A model generated the notes under the pieces. The model was not told the DNA's origin and made no database searches. It saw only the letters and a program-made list of their open reading frames with translations. From Mariniflexile sp044335535 (GTDB lineage: Bacteria; Bacteroidota; Bacteroidia; Flavobacteriales; Flavobacteriaceae): a stretch of 64,000 bases of DNA. The stretch covers positions 62,001 through 126,000 of the forward strand of contig NZ_JBIQVZ010000009.1 in the NCBI RefSeq assembly GCF_044335535.1. The letters run 5' to 3'. A program made the translations under genes and the position numbers. Positions 45,897-54,373 of this stretch are shown here, in pieces. The first letter of the stretch is position 1. The number at the start of each line of letters is the position of its first letter.

Positions 45897-45929
45897 TTGC
45901 GTTATAAGATTTGTATTGAATTATCTTTG
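45897..45929 (+). promoter_or_regulatory. Probable promoter of the TPR-protein operon
   Basis: TTG (45897-45899), a 22-bp spacer and TATCTTTG (45922-45929) match the Bacteroidota promoter consensus. The -7 box ends 26 bp before the TPR gene ATG. Confidence 0.6.
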
Positions 45930-45955
45930 GGTTTAAATTAAAAAACGAATCGTTA

Positions 45956-48900
45956 ATGACTATAAAAAACAGTGTTTCCCTTTTGGTTGCCATAAGTTTT
46001 AGTTTTCAAATATGGGCGCAACAATCTGCCACTTATACAAGCAATTTGGTAGAGTATCAAAAAGCTTTGTCACTTTATAATAACCAACAATATCTTGCAG
46101 CACAATCCTTATTTGGAAGTGTGAAAAAGGACACTAAAGAAACGGTTTTGTTGTCCGATTGTGCCTATTATATCGCCAACTGTGCCGTACGTTTAAATCA
46201 GCAAAATGCAGATCAATTGGTAGAGGATTTTGTAAAGGACTACCCAACAAGTACCAAGCGCAATACCGCCTATGTTGATGTAGCCGATTATTATTTTACC
46301 AACGGAAAATTTGCCTATGCCAGAAAGTGGTATGATAAAGTTGATGAAAACGCACTGGGAAGAAATGAAAAAGAAAAGTTTTATTTCAACAATGGCTATT
46401 CAGCATTTTCAAGTAAACAATATAAAGAAGCAAAGCAGTATTTAACACGCGTTGAAAACTCTAAAGAATACGGGTCGCAAGCTAAATATTACATTGGTTT
46501 TATGGCTTATGAAGGTGATGATTACGAGAATGCCAATAAGTATTTTGAACAAGTAAGCGACCAAGAACAGTATAAAGAGAAGTTATCATATTATCAAGCA
46601 GACCTAAATTTTAAATTAGGGAATTTTGAAAAAGCCATTCAACTGGCAAAAGATAAATTGAAGAGTAGCGATAAAAATGAGGTATCGGAACTGTCAAAAA
46701 TTATTGGCGAAAGCTATTTTAACTTAAAACAATATGCCGAAGCCATTCCGTATTTGGAAGCTTACAAAGGCAAAAACGGAAAATGGAGTAACACCGATTT
46801 TTATCAATTAGGATATGCCCATTATAAACAAGGCGATTACGAAAAAGCCATTTCGGAATTCAATAAAATAATAGGAGGCACCAATTCCATTGCCCAAAAC
46901 GCCTATTACCATTTAGGTGAAAGCTATATCAAATTAAACAAAAAGCAGGAAGCCTTAAATGCATTTAAAAATGCTTCCGAAATGGATTTCGATTTAAAGA
47001 TCCAGGAAGATGCTTGGTTAAACTACGCAAAAATCAGTTATGACATAGGGAATCCATATCAATCGGCACCACAAGTTTTAGCAGGTTATTTAGACAAATA
47101 TCCTAAAACAACTTATAAAGAAGAAATTGAAACCTTGTTGATTGATTCGTATATCACCTCTAAAAACTACAAAGAAGCCCTTAAATTATTGGAAGGAAAA
47201 AAGAGCTTCGAGAATAAAGTAGCGTATCAAAAAGTAGCATTTTACAGAGGTTTGGAATTGTATAATGAAGGCAATTATTTAGAAGCCAAACATCTTTTTG
47301 AAGCATCTTTAAAAGAACCACGTGATGCTAGTTTTACAGCAAGAGCAACTTTTTGGAAAGCAGAAACCGATTATAATTTAGCCAACTATGATACAGCTTT
47401 AATCAGCTTTAAACAATTTCAGCAACAATCGACTGCGACAGCAACACCAGAATATAAAAACATAGATTATAATTTAGCTTACACCTATTTTAAGCTGAAA
47501 AACTACTCACAAACCGCCCAGTATTTCAACCAATTTATAGCATCAAATAAAGGAACAGATAATGTCAGGTTGAATGATGCGTATCTTCGTTTAGGCGATG
47601 CCTATTTTGTGTCAAGCGACTATAAAAATGCCATCAATGCTTATGAAAATGCTATTAAATTAAGTGCTAACGATGCCGATTATGCCTTTTTTCAAAAAGC
47701 CATAAGTGTAGGTTATGTGGGGCAAGAGTCTAAAAAAATAAAAGAATTAGAGCAGTTTATTACAGAATATCCAAAATCAAAACTGCGCGATGATGCCATG
47801 TACGAACTTGGTAATACCTACGTAAAAGCTGGTGATACCGATAAGGCGATACAGGTTTACAACCGTCTGAATTCAGAATACAAAATGAGTTCGTTTGTGC
47901 CAAAAGCCTTATTGCGTCAAGGTTTGGTATACTATAATGGTAGTAAAAACGATCAAGCATTAAGTAAATTCAAACAAGTAGCAAGCGATTACCCAGAAAC
48001 ACCGGAAGCGGTACAAGCGGTAGCAACAGCACGATTAATTTATATTGATTTAGGCCGTGTTAATGAATACGCCAGTTGGGTAAAAACCTTAAAATATGTG
48101 GAGGTAACCGATGCCGATTTAGACAACGCCACTTACGAAGCTGCCGAAAAGCAGTATTTAGAAAACAACACCGATAGAGCCATTACGCAATTTAACGGTT
48201 ATATAAACCAATTCCCTAACGGTTTACATGCATTACAGGCGCATTTTTACATCGCTCAAATGTATTATAAAAAAGGATTGATGGACAATGCAGCACCTCA
48301 TTATAGATATGTGGTTGATACGTCAAGAAGCGAGTTTACAGAAGAAGCATTGTCTCGATTATCGCAATTTTATTTAGAAAGCAAAAGCTGGAACAAAGCC
48401 ATGCCGTTATTGGAGCGTTTGGAAGATGAAGCCAACTTTCCACAGAATGTGGTATTTGCACAATCAAACTTAATGAAAGCAAATTATCAATTGGAAAATT
48501 ACGACACAGCAGTTGCTTATGCTGAAAAAGTGTTGGCTAATTCAACAATTGATAACAAAATTAAAGCCGATGCGAATGTTATCATAGCCCGTTCTGCCAT
48601 AAAAACAGGCAATGAAACCAAAGCAAAAGTAGCCTATGCAAAAGTAGAAACGGTTGCAACAGGCGAAACAGCAGCCGAAGCGTTGTACTATAACGCATAC
48701 TTTAAAAACAAAGAAGCCAATTATGAAGCTTCAAATACAGCGGTTCAAAAATTAGCAAAAGATTTTTCGGGTTATAAATATTATAGTGCCAAAGGATTGG
48801 TGCTTATGGCAAAGAATTTTTATGCTTTAGAAGATGCCTTTCAAGCCACTTATATTTTAGAAAGTGTGATTCAAAATTTCACGGAGTTTAATGACGTGGT

Positions 48901-48982
48901 TACGGAAGCAAAAGCAGAGTTAAGTAAAATTAAAGCAGAAGAAGCAAAGACCAACTCGTCCATTCAAGCGGGAGGTAATTAG
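45956..48982 (+). CDS. Large periplasmic tetratricopeptide-repeat protein
   Basis: A 1008-residue exported protein with a signal peptide (about 1-21, ending IWAQ) and then TPR or TPR-like helical repeats over almost its whole length, for example YYHLGESYIKLNKKQEALNAFKNA and AYLRLGDAYFVSSDYKNAINAYENAIKL. It is probably a periplasmic scaffold. The pairing with the following beta-barrel gene, 175 bp downstream on the same strand, is a recurrent arrangement in Flavobacteriaceae (from memory) and suggests an envelope complex. It ends in a low-complexity tail with no further domain. No enzymatic motif is seen. Confidence 0.9.
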   Translation: MTIKNSVSLLVAISFSFQIWAQQSATYTSNLVEYQKALSLYNNQQYLAAQSLFGSVKKDTKETVLLSDCAYYIANCAVRLNQQNADQLVEDFVKDYPTSTKRNTAYVDVADYYFTNGKFAYARKWYDKVDENALGRNEKEKFYFNNGYSAFSSKQYKEAKQYLTRVENSKEYGSQAKYYIGFMAYEGDDYENANKYFEQVSDQEQYKEKLSYYQADLNFKLGNFEKAIQLAKDKLKSSDKNEVSELSKIIGESYFNLKQYAEAIPYLEAYKGKNGKWSNTDFYQLGYAHYKQGDYEKAISEFNKIIGGTNSIAQNAYYHLGESYIKLNKKQEALNAFKNASEMDFDLKIQEDAWLNYAKISYDIGNPYQSAPQVLAGYLDKYPKTTYKEEIETLLIDSYITSKNYKEALKLLEGKKSFENKVAYQKVAFYRGLELYNEGNYLEAKHLFEASLKEPRDASFTARATFWKAETDYNLANYDTALISFKQFQQQSTATATPEYKNIDYNLAYTYFKLKNYSQTAQYFNQFIASNKGTDNVRLNDAYLRLGDAYFVSSDYKNAINAYENAIKLSANDADYAFFQKAISVGYVGQESKKIKELEQFITEYPKSKLRDDAMYELGNTYVKAGDTDKAIQVYNRLNSEYKMSSFVPKALLRQGLVYYNGSKNDQALSKFKQVASDYPETPEAVQAVATARLIYIDLGRVNEYASWVKTLKYVEVTDADLDNATYEAAEKQYLENNTDRAITQFNGYINQFPNGLHALQAHFYIAQMYYKKGLMDNAAPHYRYVVDTSRSEFTEEALSRLSQFYLESKSWNKAMPLLERLEDEANFPQNVVFAQSNLMKANYQLENYDTAVAYAEKVLANSTIDNKIKADANVIIARSAIKTGNETKAKVAYAKVETVATGETAAEALYYNAYFKNKEANYEASNTAVQKLAKDFSGYKYYSAKGLVLMAKNFYALEDAFQATYILESVIQNFTEFNDVVTEAKAELSKIKAEEAKTNSSIQAGGN

Positions 48983-48997
48983 GGTGTTGGTGAGTCG

Positions 48998-49152
48998 TGA
49001 AATGTGAATAGTGAAACGGGAAACGGGAATCGTCAATCGTCAATCAAAAATCGTTAATCGTTAATCGTGAGATGTGAAACGTGAAACGGGAATCGTCAAT
49101 CAAAAATCGTAAATCAAAAATCGTCAATCGTTAATCAAAAATCGTAAATAAA
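48998..49152. repeat. CGTGAAACG/ATCGTCAATCG word array inside an operon
   Basis: About 155 bp of shuffled units (GTGAAACGGG, AATCGTCAATCG, AAAATCGTAAATC) fill the entire space between the TPR gene and the outer-membrane gene, ending 5 bp before the ATG. The array is probably transcribed with the operon. The same words recur at 53425-53533 and 56280-56640. Confidence 0.8.
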
Positions 49153-49157
49153 AAAGT

Positions 49158-50885
49158 ATGCGTAAGCACATAAAAAAAATCATATTAGTCGTTTTTACAC
49201 TTAGTGTAACTCTTGTGTTTTCACAAAAGAAAACCACCGATACAATTAATACTGGGGTTATTGATGTTGTAAAACCATATACACCAACCATATCGGATGC
49301 TTTTAAGGTAAAGGAAGTGCCATCGTTAAATGACGAAACGACCCAAGCAAAAAAGGAAATTAAATACAATATATTTTCATTCCCGGTAGCATCTACGTTT
49401 ACACCAGCAAAGGGTAAAGCGGCGACTGTAGATAAAGCAAAACCTATCAAGTTATATGATAACTATGCGACATTGGGCGTTGGTACCTACACCACCATTT
49501 TAGGTGAAGTGTATTTAAACCATGCCATCAGCCGTACCGAAAGCGTGGGAGGTTATGTAAGCCACCATTCTTCTGGAGGAGGCATCGAAGGGTTGTCTTA
49601 TGATGATGATTTTTTAAATTCAAAAGCAAATGTGAACTACGCATCACGCTTACGGGATTTGGCATGGAATGTCGAAGGTGGGGTAGGCTACCAAAGATAT
49701 AATTGGTATGGCGTTCCAGAGTCGCAACTGGCTGTGTCGCAAACCAATAATATTCAAGTTGACCATTCTTTTTTCAATGCCCATTTAGGTGGTGATGTGT
49801 CTTTTGAAGATACCTATATCAATTCCGCAAGTTTCCTGTTCAGACGTTTTGGTGATAACCAAGGTTCAGCAGAAAACAGGTTTACATTTAAAACAAAAGT
49901 AGATGTGCCTATCAACGATTTTGAACTAGCTACCGATGTGGTGATTGATTATTTAGGCGGAAGTTTTGATAGAGGTTATAATACCGTTGATGAATTGAAT
50001 TACGGAAATATTCAAGTAGGTGTTTCGTCAACATACGAATTAAAGCAAGACGATTTAACCTTGAATTTAGGAGTGTCGTTGTTTTACATGAGAGACAATG
50101 AAGCAAATGACAGTAAAATTTATTTATATCCCAATGTAACGGGAACGTATAGATTGGTAAACGATGTACTGATTGCTTACGGAGGTATTCAAGGTGATTT
50201 AATTCAAAACTCGTATTATGGTTTTGCAAACGAAAATCCGTTTGTATCGCCAACGTTGTTTATCACCCCAACCGACCAACTGTATAATGCATATGTAGGT
50301 TTAAAAGGAAAAGTAACCAGCAATGTTAGTTATAACATTAGCGGACATTATTTAGCCGATAGAAGTAAGGCTTTATTTAGAAATAATGAAATCACCTTAA
50401 CTACCCAAGATTATTCGTATGGCAACTCATTCGGTATTGTTTACGACAATGTGAAAACTTTAGGAGTTGCAGGAGAAATAAATGTAGATGTGAACAGAAA
50501 CTTTAAATTGGCTTTAAAAGCAGAAACATTTAGTTATACAACCGATGATGAAGCCGAAGCATGGAACTTACCGGATTTTAAAGGCTCTTTGTTTTTAGAT
50601 TATCAAATAAGCGAAAAATGGTTTGCTGGGGCTAATTTGTTTTATGTAGGCGAGCGTAAAGACCAATTATTTTTAAATGATGGGGCGACGGCTGCCTCAC
50701 CATTGACCATACCATTAGATAGTTATTTTGATGCCAATGCCCATGTAGGGTACCATGTAAACGACCAACTTTCCATATTTGCAAAAGCGAATAATATGGC
50801 GAATGAAGGGTATCATAAATGGCAAAACTTTCCGGTACAAAGCGCTCAGTTTTTAGCGGGTGCTACTTATAAATTTGATTTCTAA
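49158..50885 (+). CDS. Outer-membrane beta-barrel protein, TonB-receptor-like without plug
   Basis: A 575-residue exported protein with a signal peptide (about 1-22, ending VFSQ), a proline-containing periplasmic lead (VKPYTPTISDAFKVKEVPSL) and then alternating amphipathic beta strands to a C-terminal Phe (AGATYKFDF). No carboxypeptidase-like domain or plug is seen, so it is not a canonical importer despite resembling the barrel of TonB-dependent receptors. It likely works with the preceding TPR protein. Function unknown. Confidence 0.82.
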   Translation: MRKHIKKIILVVFTLSVTLVFSQKKTTDTINTGVIDVVKPYTPTISDAFKVKEVPSLNDETTQAKKEIKYNIFSFPVASTFTPAKGKAATVDKAKPIKLYDNYATLGVGTYTTILGEVYLNHAISRTESVGGYVSHHSSGGGIEGLSYDDDFLNSKANVNYASRLRDLAWNVEGGVGYQRYNWYGVPESQLAVSQTNNIQVDHSFFNAHLGGDVSFEDTYINSASFLFRRFGDNQGSAENRFTFKTKVDVPINDFELATDVVIDYLGGSFDRGYNTVDELNYGNIQVGVSSTYELKQDDLTLNLGVSLFYMRDNEANDSKIYLYPNVTGTYRLVNDVLIAYGGIQGDLIQNSYYGFANENPFVSPTLFITPTDQLYNAYVGLKGKVTSNVSYNISGHYLADRSKALFRNNEITLTTQDYSYGNSFGIVYDNVKTLGVAGEINVDVNRNFKLALKAETFSYTTDDEAEAWNLPDFKGSLFLDYQISEKWFAGANLFYVGERKDQLFLNDGATAASPLTIPLDSYFDANAHVGYHVNDQLSIFAKANNMANEGYHKWQNFPVQSAQFLAGATYKFDF

Positions 50886-50905
50886 ATCCTCACGAAGGTG
50901 GGGAT
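50886..50905. repeat. REP-like extragenic hairpin, GC-shifted variant
   Basis: ATCCTCACGAAGGTGGGGAT begins at the stop codon region of the barrel gene. Compared with the common ATTCCTGCGAAGGCAGGAAT, several stem bases differ on both arms in a matching way, so pairing is largely preserved. Confidence 0.65.
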
Positions 50906-50941
50906 CTTATAGAATAATGCGATTTCTTATTTTGATGGATT

Positions 50942-51787
50942 ATGGAATTCAATAAAAGAAAATATTATCTTTTGAATTACATTTTTATTATTGGAATAAT
51001 TTTGTTATTTGTCAATGATCATTTCTTTAAATGGGAATTTTCAAATTGGATTACAGGAAAGCTTTCTGATTTTGTGGGGTTGATGATTTTTCCTTTTTTC
51101 TTGACTTTTTTATTTCCTAAAATGATTAAATGGAATGTGATTTTCACAGGAGTCTTTTTTATATTTTGGAAGTCGCCTTTATCACAGTCGTTTATCGATT
51201 TCTATAATTCGATTTCTTTTATAGAAATAACTAGAGTAGTTGATTATTCTGATTATATAGCATTATCAATACTCCCCATTTCATATTATTCTTTAAAAAA
51301 AGTACTGATTCTCAATAAACTTCATTTTGACAAAATCTCTATAAGCCCCATAATTATATTACTACCTTCAATAGTTGTATTTATGGCGACTTCACCACCA
51401 TATTGGCATAGATTTACATATACAGATGGTAATCTTCGATTTTTTAGAAATAAAGTTAATTTAAAAATGAGTCAACAAGAGGTTTTAAAGAAATTGGAGC
51501 AGAACAATATTAAAGCTTATATCGATACAAGTTTTAAAAACAATCCTTATGGAGATAATCATTTAAAAGAAATAGGCTTTTATAAAATAGACGAAATAAT
51601 TATAGATAAAAAAGATACAGTACGAGATTTAAAGTTCTCTCTAATTTCATTTAAAAAAAATAAAACTGAAGTGTATTTGAATTCTATTAATATTTCAGAA
51701 GATATTAAAGAGGAAGATGTTAAAGATGAACTTAGAAAATATTATAAAAAGTTAATGAGAAAGTATATTATAGAAAGGATTAAGTGA
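50942..51787 (+). CDS. Hypothetical membrane protein
   Basis: A 281-residue protein with about five hydrophobic segments in the first 155 residues, then a soluble, lysine-rich C-terminal part (about 160-281) predicted to lie outside the membrane. The opening FVNDHFFKWEFSNWITGKLSDFVGL recurs in a widespread but unnamed bacterial family (from memory). I recognise no functional domain. It is flanked by two REP-like hairpins and may be a single-gene unit. Confidence 0.72.
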   Translation: MEFNKRKYYLLNYIFIIGIILLFVNDHFFKWEFSNWITGKLSDFVGLMIFPFFLTFLFPKMIKWNVIFTGVFFIFWKSPLSQSFIDFYNSISFIEITRVVDYSDYIALSILPISYYSLKKVLILNKLHFDKISISPIIILLPSIVVFMATSPPYWHRFTYTDGNLRFFRNKVNLKMSQQEVLKKLEQNNIKAYIDTSFKNNPYGDNHLKEIGFYKIDEIIIDKKDTVRDLKFSLISFKKNKTEVYLNSINISEDIKEEDVKDELRKYYKKLMRKYIIERIK

Positions 51788-51799
51788 TATTTTTTTATA

Positions 51800-51819
51800 A
51801 TTCCTGCGAAAGCAGAAAT
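51800..51819. repeat. REP-like extragenic hairpin
   Basis: ATTCCTGCGAAAGCAGAAAT is a slightly decayed member of the hairpin family, in the short gap between the hypothetical membrane gene and the DUF1287 gene. Confidence 0.65.
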
Positions 51820-51844
51820 ATTTTCCACTGAAATTCATATTTAA

Positions 51845-52426
51845 ATGAGAAGACTATTCTTAATTATTGTATTCTTTTGTTTTAATTTTTGTGTTTCGCA
51901 GAAAGCCATTCAAAAATTAAATCTTTCACAAGCTGCTTTAGAATTAACCAAGCAAAAAGTGACTTACGATCCTAGTTATTTCTCAATACCATACCCCAAT
52001 GGTGATGTTCCTGCAAATAAAGGGGTTTGTACAGATGTCATAATAAGGGCCTATAGAAGAATGGGTGTGGATTTGCAGAAGGAAGTCCATGAAGACATGA
52101 AAGCCAATTTTAAATGGTATCCAAAAATATGGGGGTTAAAAACGCCAGACAAGAATATTGACCATAGACGGGTTCCAAATTTAATGACTTATTTTGAACG
52201 TCAAGGAGCTAGTAAACCAATAACCAATAATGCTAAAGACTATATTCCAGGAGATGTGGTTTGTTGGAATTTAAGTGGCGCCATAACGCATATTGGAATC
52301 GTCGTGAATAAGAAATCAAATGATGGAAAGCGCTATTTGATTGTCCATAATATTGGTGCAGGACAAGTTTTAGAAGATTGTTTGTTCGATTTTAAAATTA
52401 TTGGTCATTATAGGTTCAAAAATTAA
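51845..52426 (+). CDS. DUF1287 domain protein, NlpC/P60-like fold candidate
   Basis: A 193-residue exported protein with a signal peptide (about 1-18, ending CVSQ). The DUF1287 pattern is clear: YPNGDVPANKGVCTDVIIRAYRRMGVDLQ, KIWGLKTPDKNIDHRRVPNLMTYF, PGDVVCWN and THIGIVVNKKS. Cys62 in GVCTD and the His in THIG are arranged like a Cys-His hydrolase dyad, so a peptidoglycan amidase or peptidase role is plausible (inference). It is followed by a cluster of REP and MITE repeats. Confidence 0.88.
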   Translation: MRRLFLIIVFFCFNFCVSQKAIQKLNLSQAALELTKQKVTYDPSYFSIPYPNGDVPANKGVCTDVIIRAYRRMGVDLQKEVHEDMKANFKWYPKIWGLKTPDKNIDHRRVPNLMTYFERQGASKPITNNAKDYIPGDVVCWNLSGAITHIGIVVNKKSNDGKRYLIVHNIGAGQVLEDCLFDFKIIGHYRFKN

Positions 52427-52434
52427 TTTTTTTT

Positions 52435-52454
52435 ATTCCTGCGAAAGCAGGAAT
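52435..52454. repeat. REP-like extragenic hairpin
   Basis: ATTCCTGCGAAAGCAGGAAT is a perfect-arm copy placed 9 bp after the DUF1287 stop codon, where it could act as a 3' mRNA hairpin. Confidence 0.75.
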
Positions 52455-52482
52455 CTTTTAATTTGAAATTCATGTTTTAATT

Positions 52483-52658
52483 CATGAGATTCCTGCCTAA
52501 TGTTATTAAGTTTAAGAGAAGTGTGTCAGGTTGAGCGCAGTCGAAACCTCTGTCAAGTCCTTTTTTCGTTACCTATTTCGACTTTAGTTCGGCCAAAAGG
52601 CTCCATGTGACAATTTAGAATAAACATGCTTAACTTAATGACATGAGATTCCTGCCTA
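52483..52658. mobile_element. MITE copy 3 with 17-bp flanking duplication, inserted in a REP
   Basis: The MITE proper spans about 52499-52644 (ends TAATGTTATTAAGTTTAAG and CTTAACTTAATGACATGA). It is flanked on both sides by CATGAGATTCCTGCCTA (52483-52499 and 52642-52658). The right copy runs on into CGCAGGAAT, completing a REP palindrome ATTCCTGCCTACGCAGGAAT, whereas the left copy lacks the second arm. This looks like insertion into the REP with duplication of the target. Same orientation as copy 1. Confidence 0.8.
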
Positions 52659-53357
52659 CGCAGGAATTAAGCGAGCCAAATAATCAAAATGCTCCCCTTC
52701 TAGAATCAACTCACATGTCAACCCAACAGTTTCACAGGCCAATTGCAGTTTTTCAAAATCTAAATACAGCCATTTCATGGGGGCTTCTTGTTTGCCTTTA
52801 TAACTCAAAAAATAATCGAGTTCGCCGTAGTAATTAGCATTCATATCCATCCAAAAACCACCATCTTCGTCTTCGTACATGTATTTGATGTCGGATGAAT
52901 CAATTAAAATCTGTCCGTTTGGATTTAACAAGCTTTTTAAATGCGTTAAGTATTTTGAAACGCCTACCAATTCCTGAAAAATCCCTGTACCATTCATTAA
53001 AAGTAATATGGTATCAAACTTTTCAGATTCATCTAAAATATTCTTTACTTCAGCATGTAAAACCCCACGCTGTTTTGCAACTTCAATAGCGCCTTTTGAT
53101 ATGTCAATCGCCTTTACTTGAAGCCCTTTTTCCTGTAAATACAAACTATGGCTTCCCGCACCACAACCCACATCCAAAATGTGGCCTTTTGCTAATGCCA
53201 ATGCTTTTTGCTCCAGTTTGGGCATCTCCTTAAATTCCCTAAACAAATAGGGAAGGGGTAAGTCATCTTCCTCCGATATGTTGGTAGACGTGATGATGTC
53301 TTCGGTATAACGTCCGTTTTGATAATCTAGCAAGGCTTTTCCGAAAAGGTCTTTCAT
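52656..53357 (-). CDS. Class I SAM-dependent methyltransferase
   Basis: A 233-residue cytosolic methyltransferase. Motif I is ILDVGCGAGSHSLYL, motif II VKAIDIS, and LLLMNGTGIF and GQILIDSSD follow in the usual order. The target is unknown; family members act on small molecules or protein side chains. The last codons, GCTCGCTTAATTCCTGCGTAG (read across the gene end, ARLIPA-stop), lie in the REP palindrome, so repeat DNA supplies the stop codon. Confidence 0.87.
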   Translation of the reverse strand: MKDLFGKALLDYQNGRYTEDIITSTNISEEDDLPLPYLFREFKEMPKLEQKALALAKGHILDVGCGAGSHSLYLQEKGLQVKAIDISKGAIEVAKQRGVLHAEVKNILDESEKFDTILLLMNGTGIFQELVGVSKYLTHLKSLLNPNGQILIDSSDIKYMYEDEDGGFWMDMNANYYGELDYFLSYKGKQEAPMKWLYLDFEKLQLACETVGLTCELILEGEHFDYLARLIPA

Positions 53358-53375
53358 AGAAAATTTTTATTTTTC

Positions 53376-53395
53376 ATTTCCGTGAAGACGGAAAT
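53376..53395. repeat. REP-like extragenic hairpin, covarying variant
   Basis: ATTTCCGTGAAGACGGAAAT has perfect 8-bp arms around GAAG. Relative to the common form, three stem positions differ and each is matched by a change in the opposite arm. It lies 19 bp upstream of the methyltransferase start. Confidence 0.75.
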
Positions 53396-53424
53396 CTATG
53401 TGTATAATTAAATATTACTTACAA

Positions 53425-53533
53425 AACGTGAATCGTGAAACGTGAATCGTGAATCGTGAATCGTGAATCGTGAATCGTGAAACGTGAAACGTGAATCGTC
53501 AATCGTAAATCGTAAATCAAAAATCGTAAATAT
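53425..53533. repeat. CGTGAATCGTGAA word array
   Basis: A run of AATCGTGAATCGTG, AAACGTGAAACGTG and CAATCGTAAATCG units in the gap between the methyltransferase and the YkgJ-type gene. Units share the 3-mer TCG or ACG at 7-10-bp spacing but are not exact copies. Confidence 0.8.
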
Positions 53534-53579
53534 TTTAAAGTTTTGTTCTATTTTTAACTTCGAACTTAAAACCTAAAAC

Positions 53580-54074
53580 TTGGAACAAATAATAAGCAAT
53601 CTTCCAAAGCTCGCCAAAGATAAGCATAACGAGAATAAAAAATTCTTTGCCAAGCTAAAAAGTAAACCGCCTAAAAATTTAGACTATGTGATGCAGGATT
53701 TACATGAGGCTGAGTTTAAGCGTACCAATTGTTTAGACTGTGCCAATTGCTGTAAAACGACAGGCCCGTTGTTTACCGACAAAGATATTGAGCGTATTGC
53801 CAAGCATTTTAAAATGAAAACACAGCAGTTTATCAATCAGTATTTACGTATTGATGAAGATAACGATTACGTGCTGCAAAGTGTGCCTTGTACTTTTTTA
53901 GGGGCTGATAATTATTGTTCTATTTACGAAGTACGCCCCAAAGCATGCCGCGAGTTTCCACATACCGATAGAAAAAAGTTTCAGCAAATTTCAAACTTAA
54001 CGCTAAAGAATGTTGCCATTTGCCCTGCTGTATTTAATATTGTTGAAGAAATGAAGAAACGGATTAAGGGTTAG
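53580..54074 (+). CDS. YkgJ-family cysteine-cluster protein
   Basis: A 164-residue protein starting with TTG (MEQIISNLPKLAKDKHNENKKFF, the usual family start, has no ATG). The cluster C51-x2-C54-x2-CC (57-58) in NCLDCANCCKTTGPLF, plus later cysteines in VPCTFLGADNYCSIYEVRPKACREFPH, identify the YkgJ/FliB-type zinc- or iron-binding family. Function is not established; metal-cluster binding is likely. Length is normal. It is bracketed by word arrays on both sides. Confidence 0.87.
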   Translation: MEQIISNLPKLAKDKHNENKKFFAKLKSKPPKNLDYVMQDLHEAEFKRTNCLDCANCCKTTGPLFTDKDIERIAKHFKMKTQQFINQYLRIDEDNDYVLQSVPCTFLGADNYCSIYEVRPKACREFPHTDRKKFQQISNLTLKNVAICPAVFNIVEEMKKRIKG

Positions 54075-54345
54075 GTTTCAGTGTTCAGTATTCAGTGTTC
54101 AGTCTCAGTGTTCAGTTGCAGTGTTCAGTGTTCAGTTGCAGTATTCAGTGGTCAGTTGCAGTTGCAGTATTCAGTGTTCAGTTGCAGTTTTCAGTAGCAG
54201 TGGAATTTAATCTAAACACAGATGCTGAAACTACAGGTTTCTTTTTGAGCCATAACAACCCTGCAACTCTACAACTTTGTAGCTTTGTAGCTCTGCAACT
54301 CTGAAACTTTGCCACTTTGCCACTTTGAAACTTTGCAACTTTTTT
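54072..54345. repeat. TTCAGTGTTCAG and AACTTTGCCACTTTG word arrays
   Basis: The first array (about 54072-54200) is built from TTCAGTGTTCAGTTGCAG units. A second (about 54255-54345) has TTTGTAGCTCTGCAAC and CACTTTGCCACTTTG units. Together they fill the gap before the sterol-desaturase-family gene. Chance open frames occur in both directions and have no coding value. Confidence 0.75.
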
Positions 54346-54373
54346 CACTATATTTAGAATAAAAAGCAACCCA

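Noticed and set aside
48998..49152. Possible CRISPR array
   Set aside because: Units are 7-11 bp, imperfect and without unique spacers. No cas gene is in the window. The pattern is a degenerate word array.
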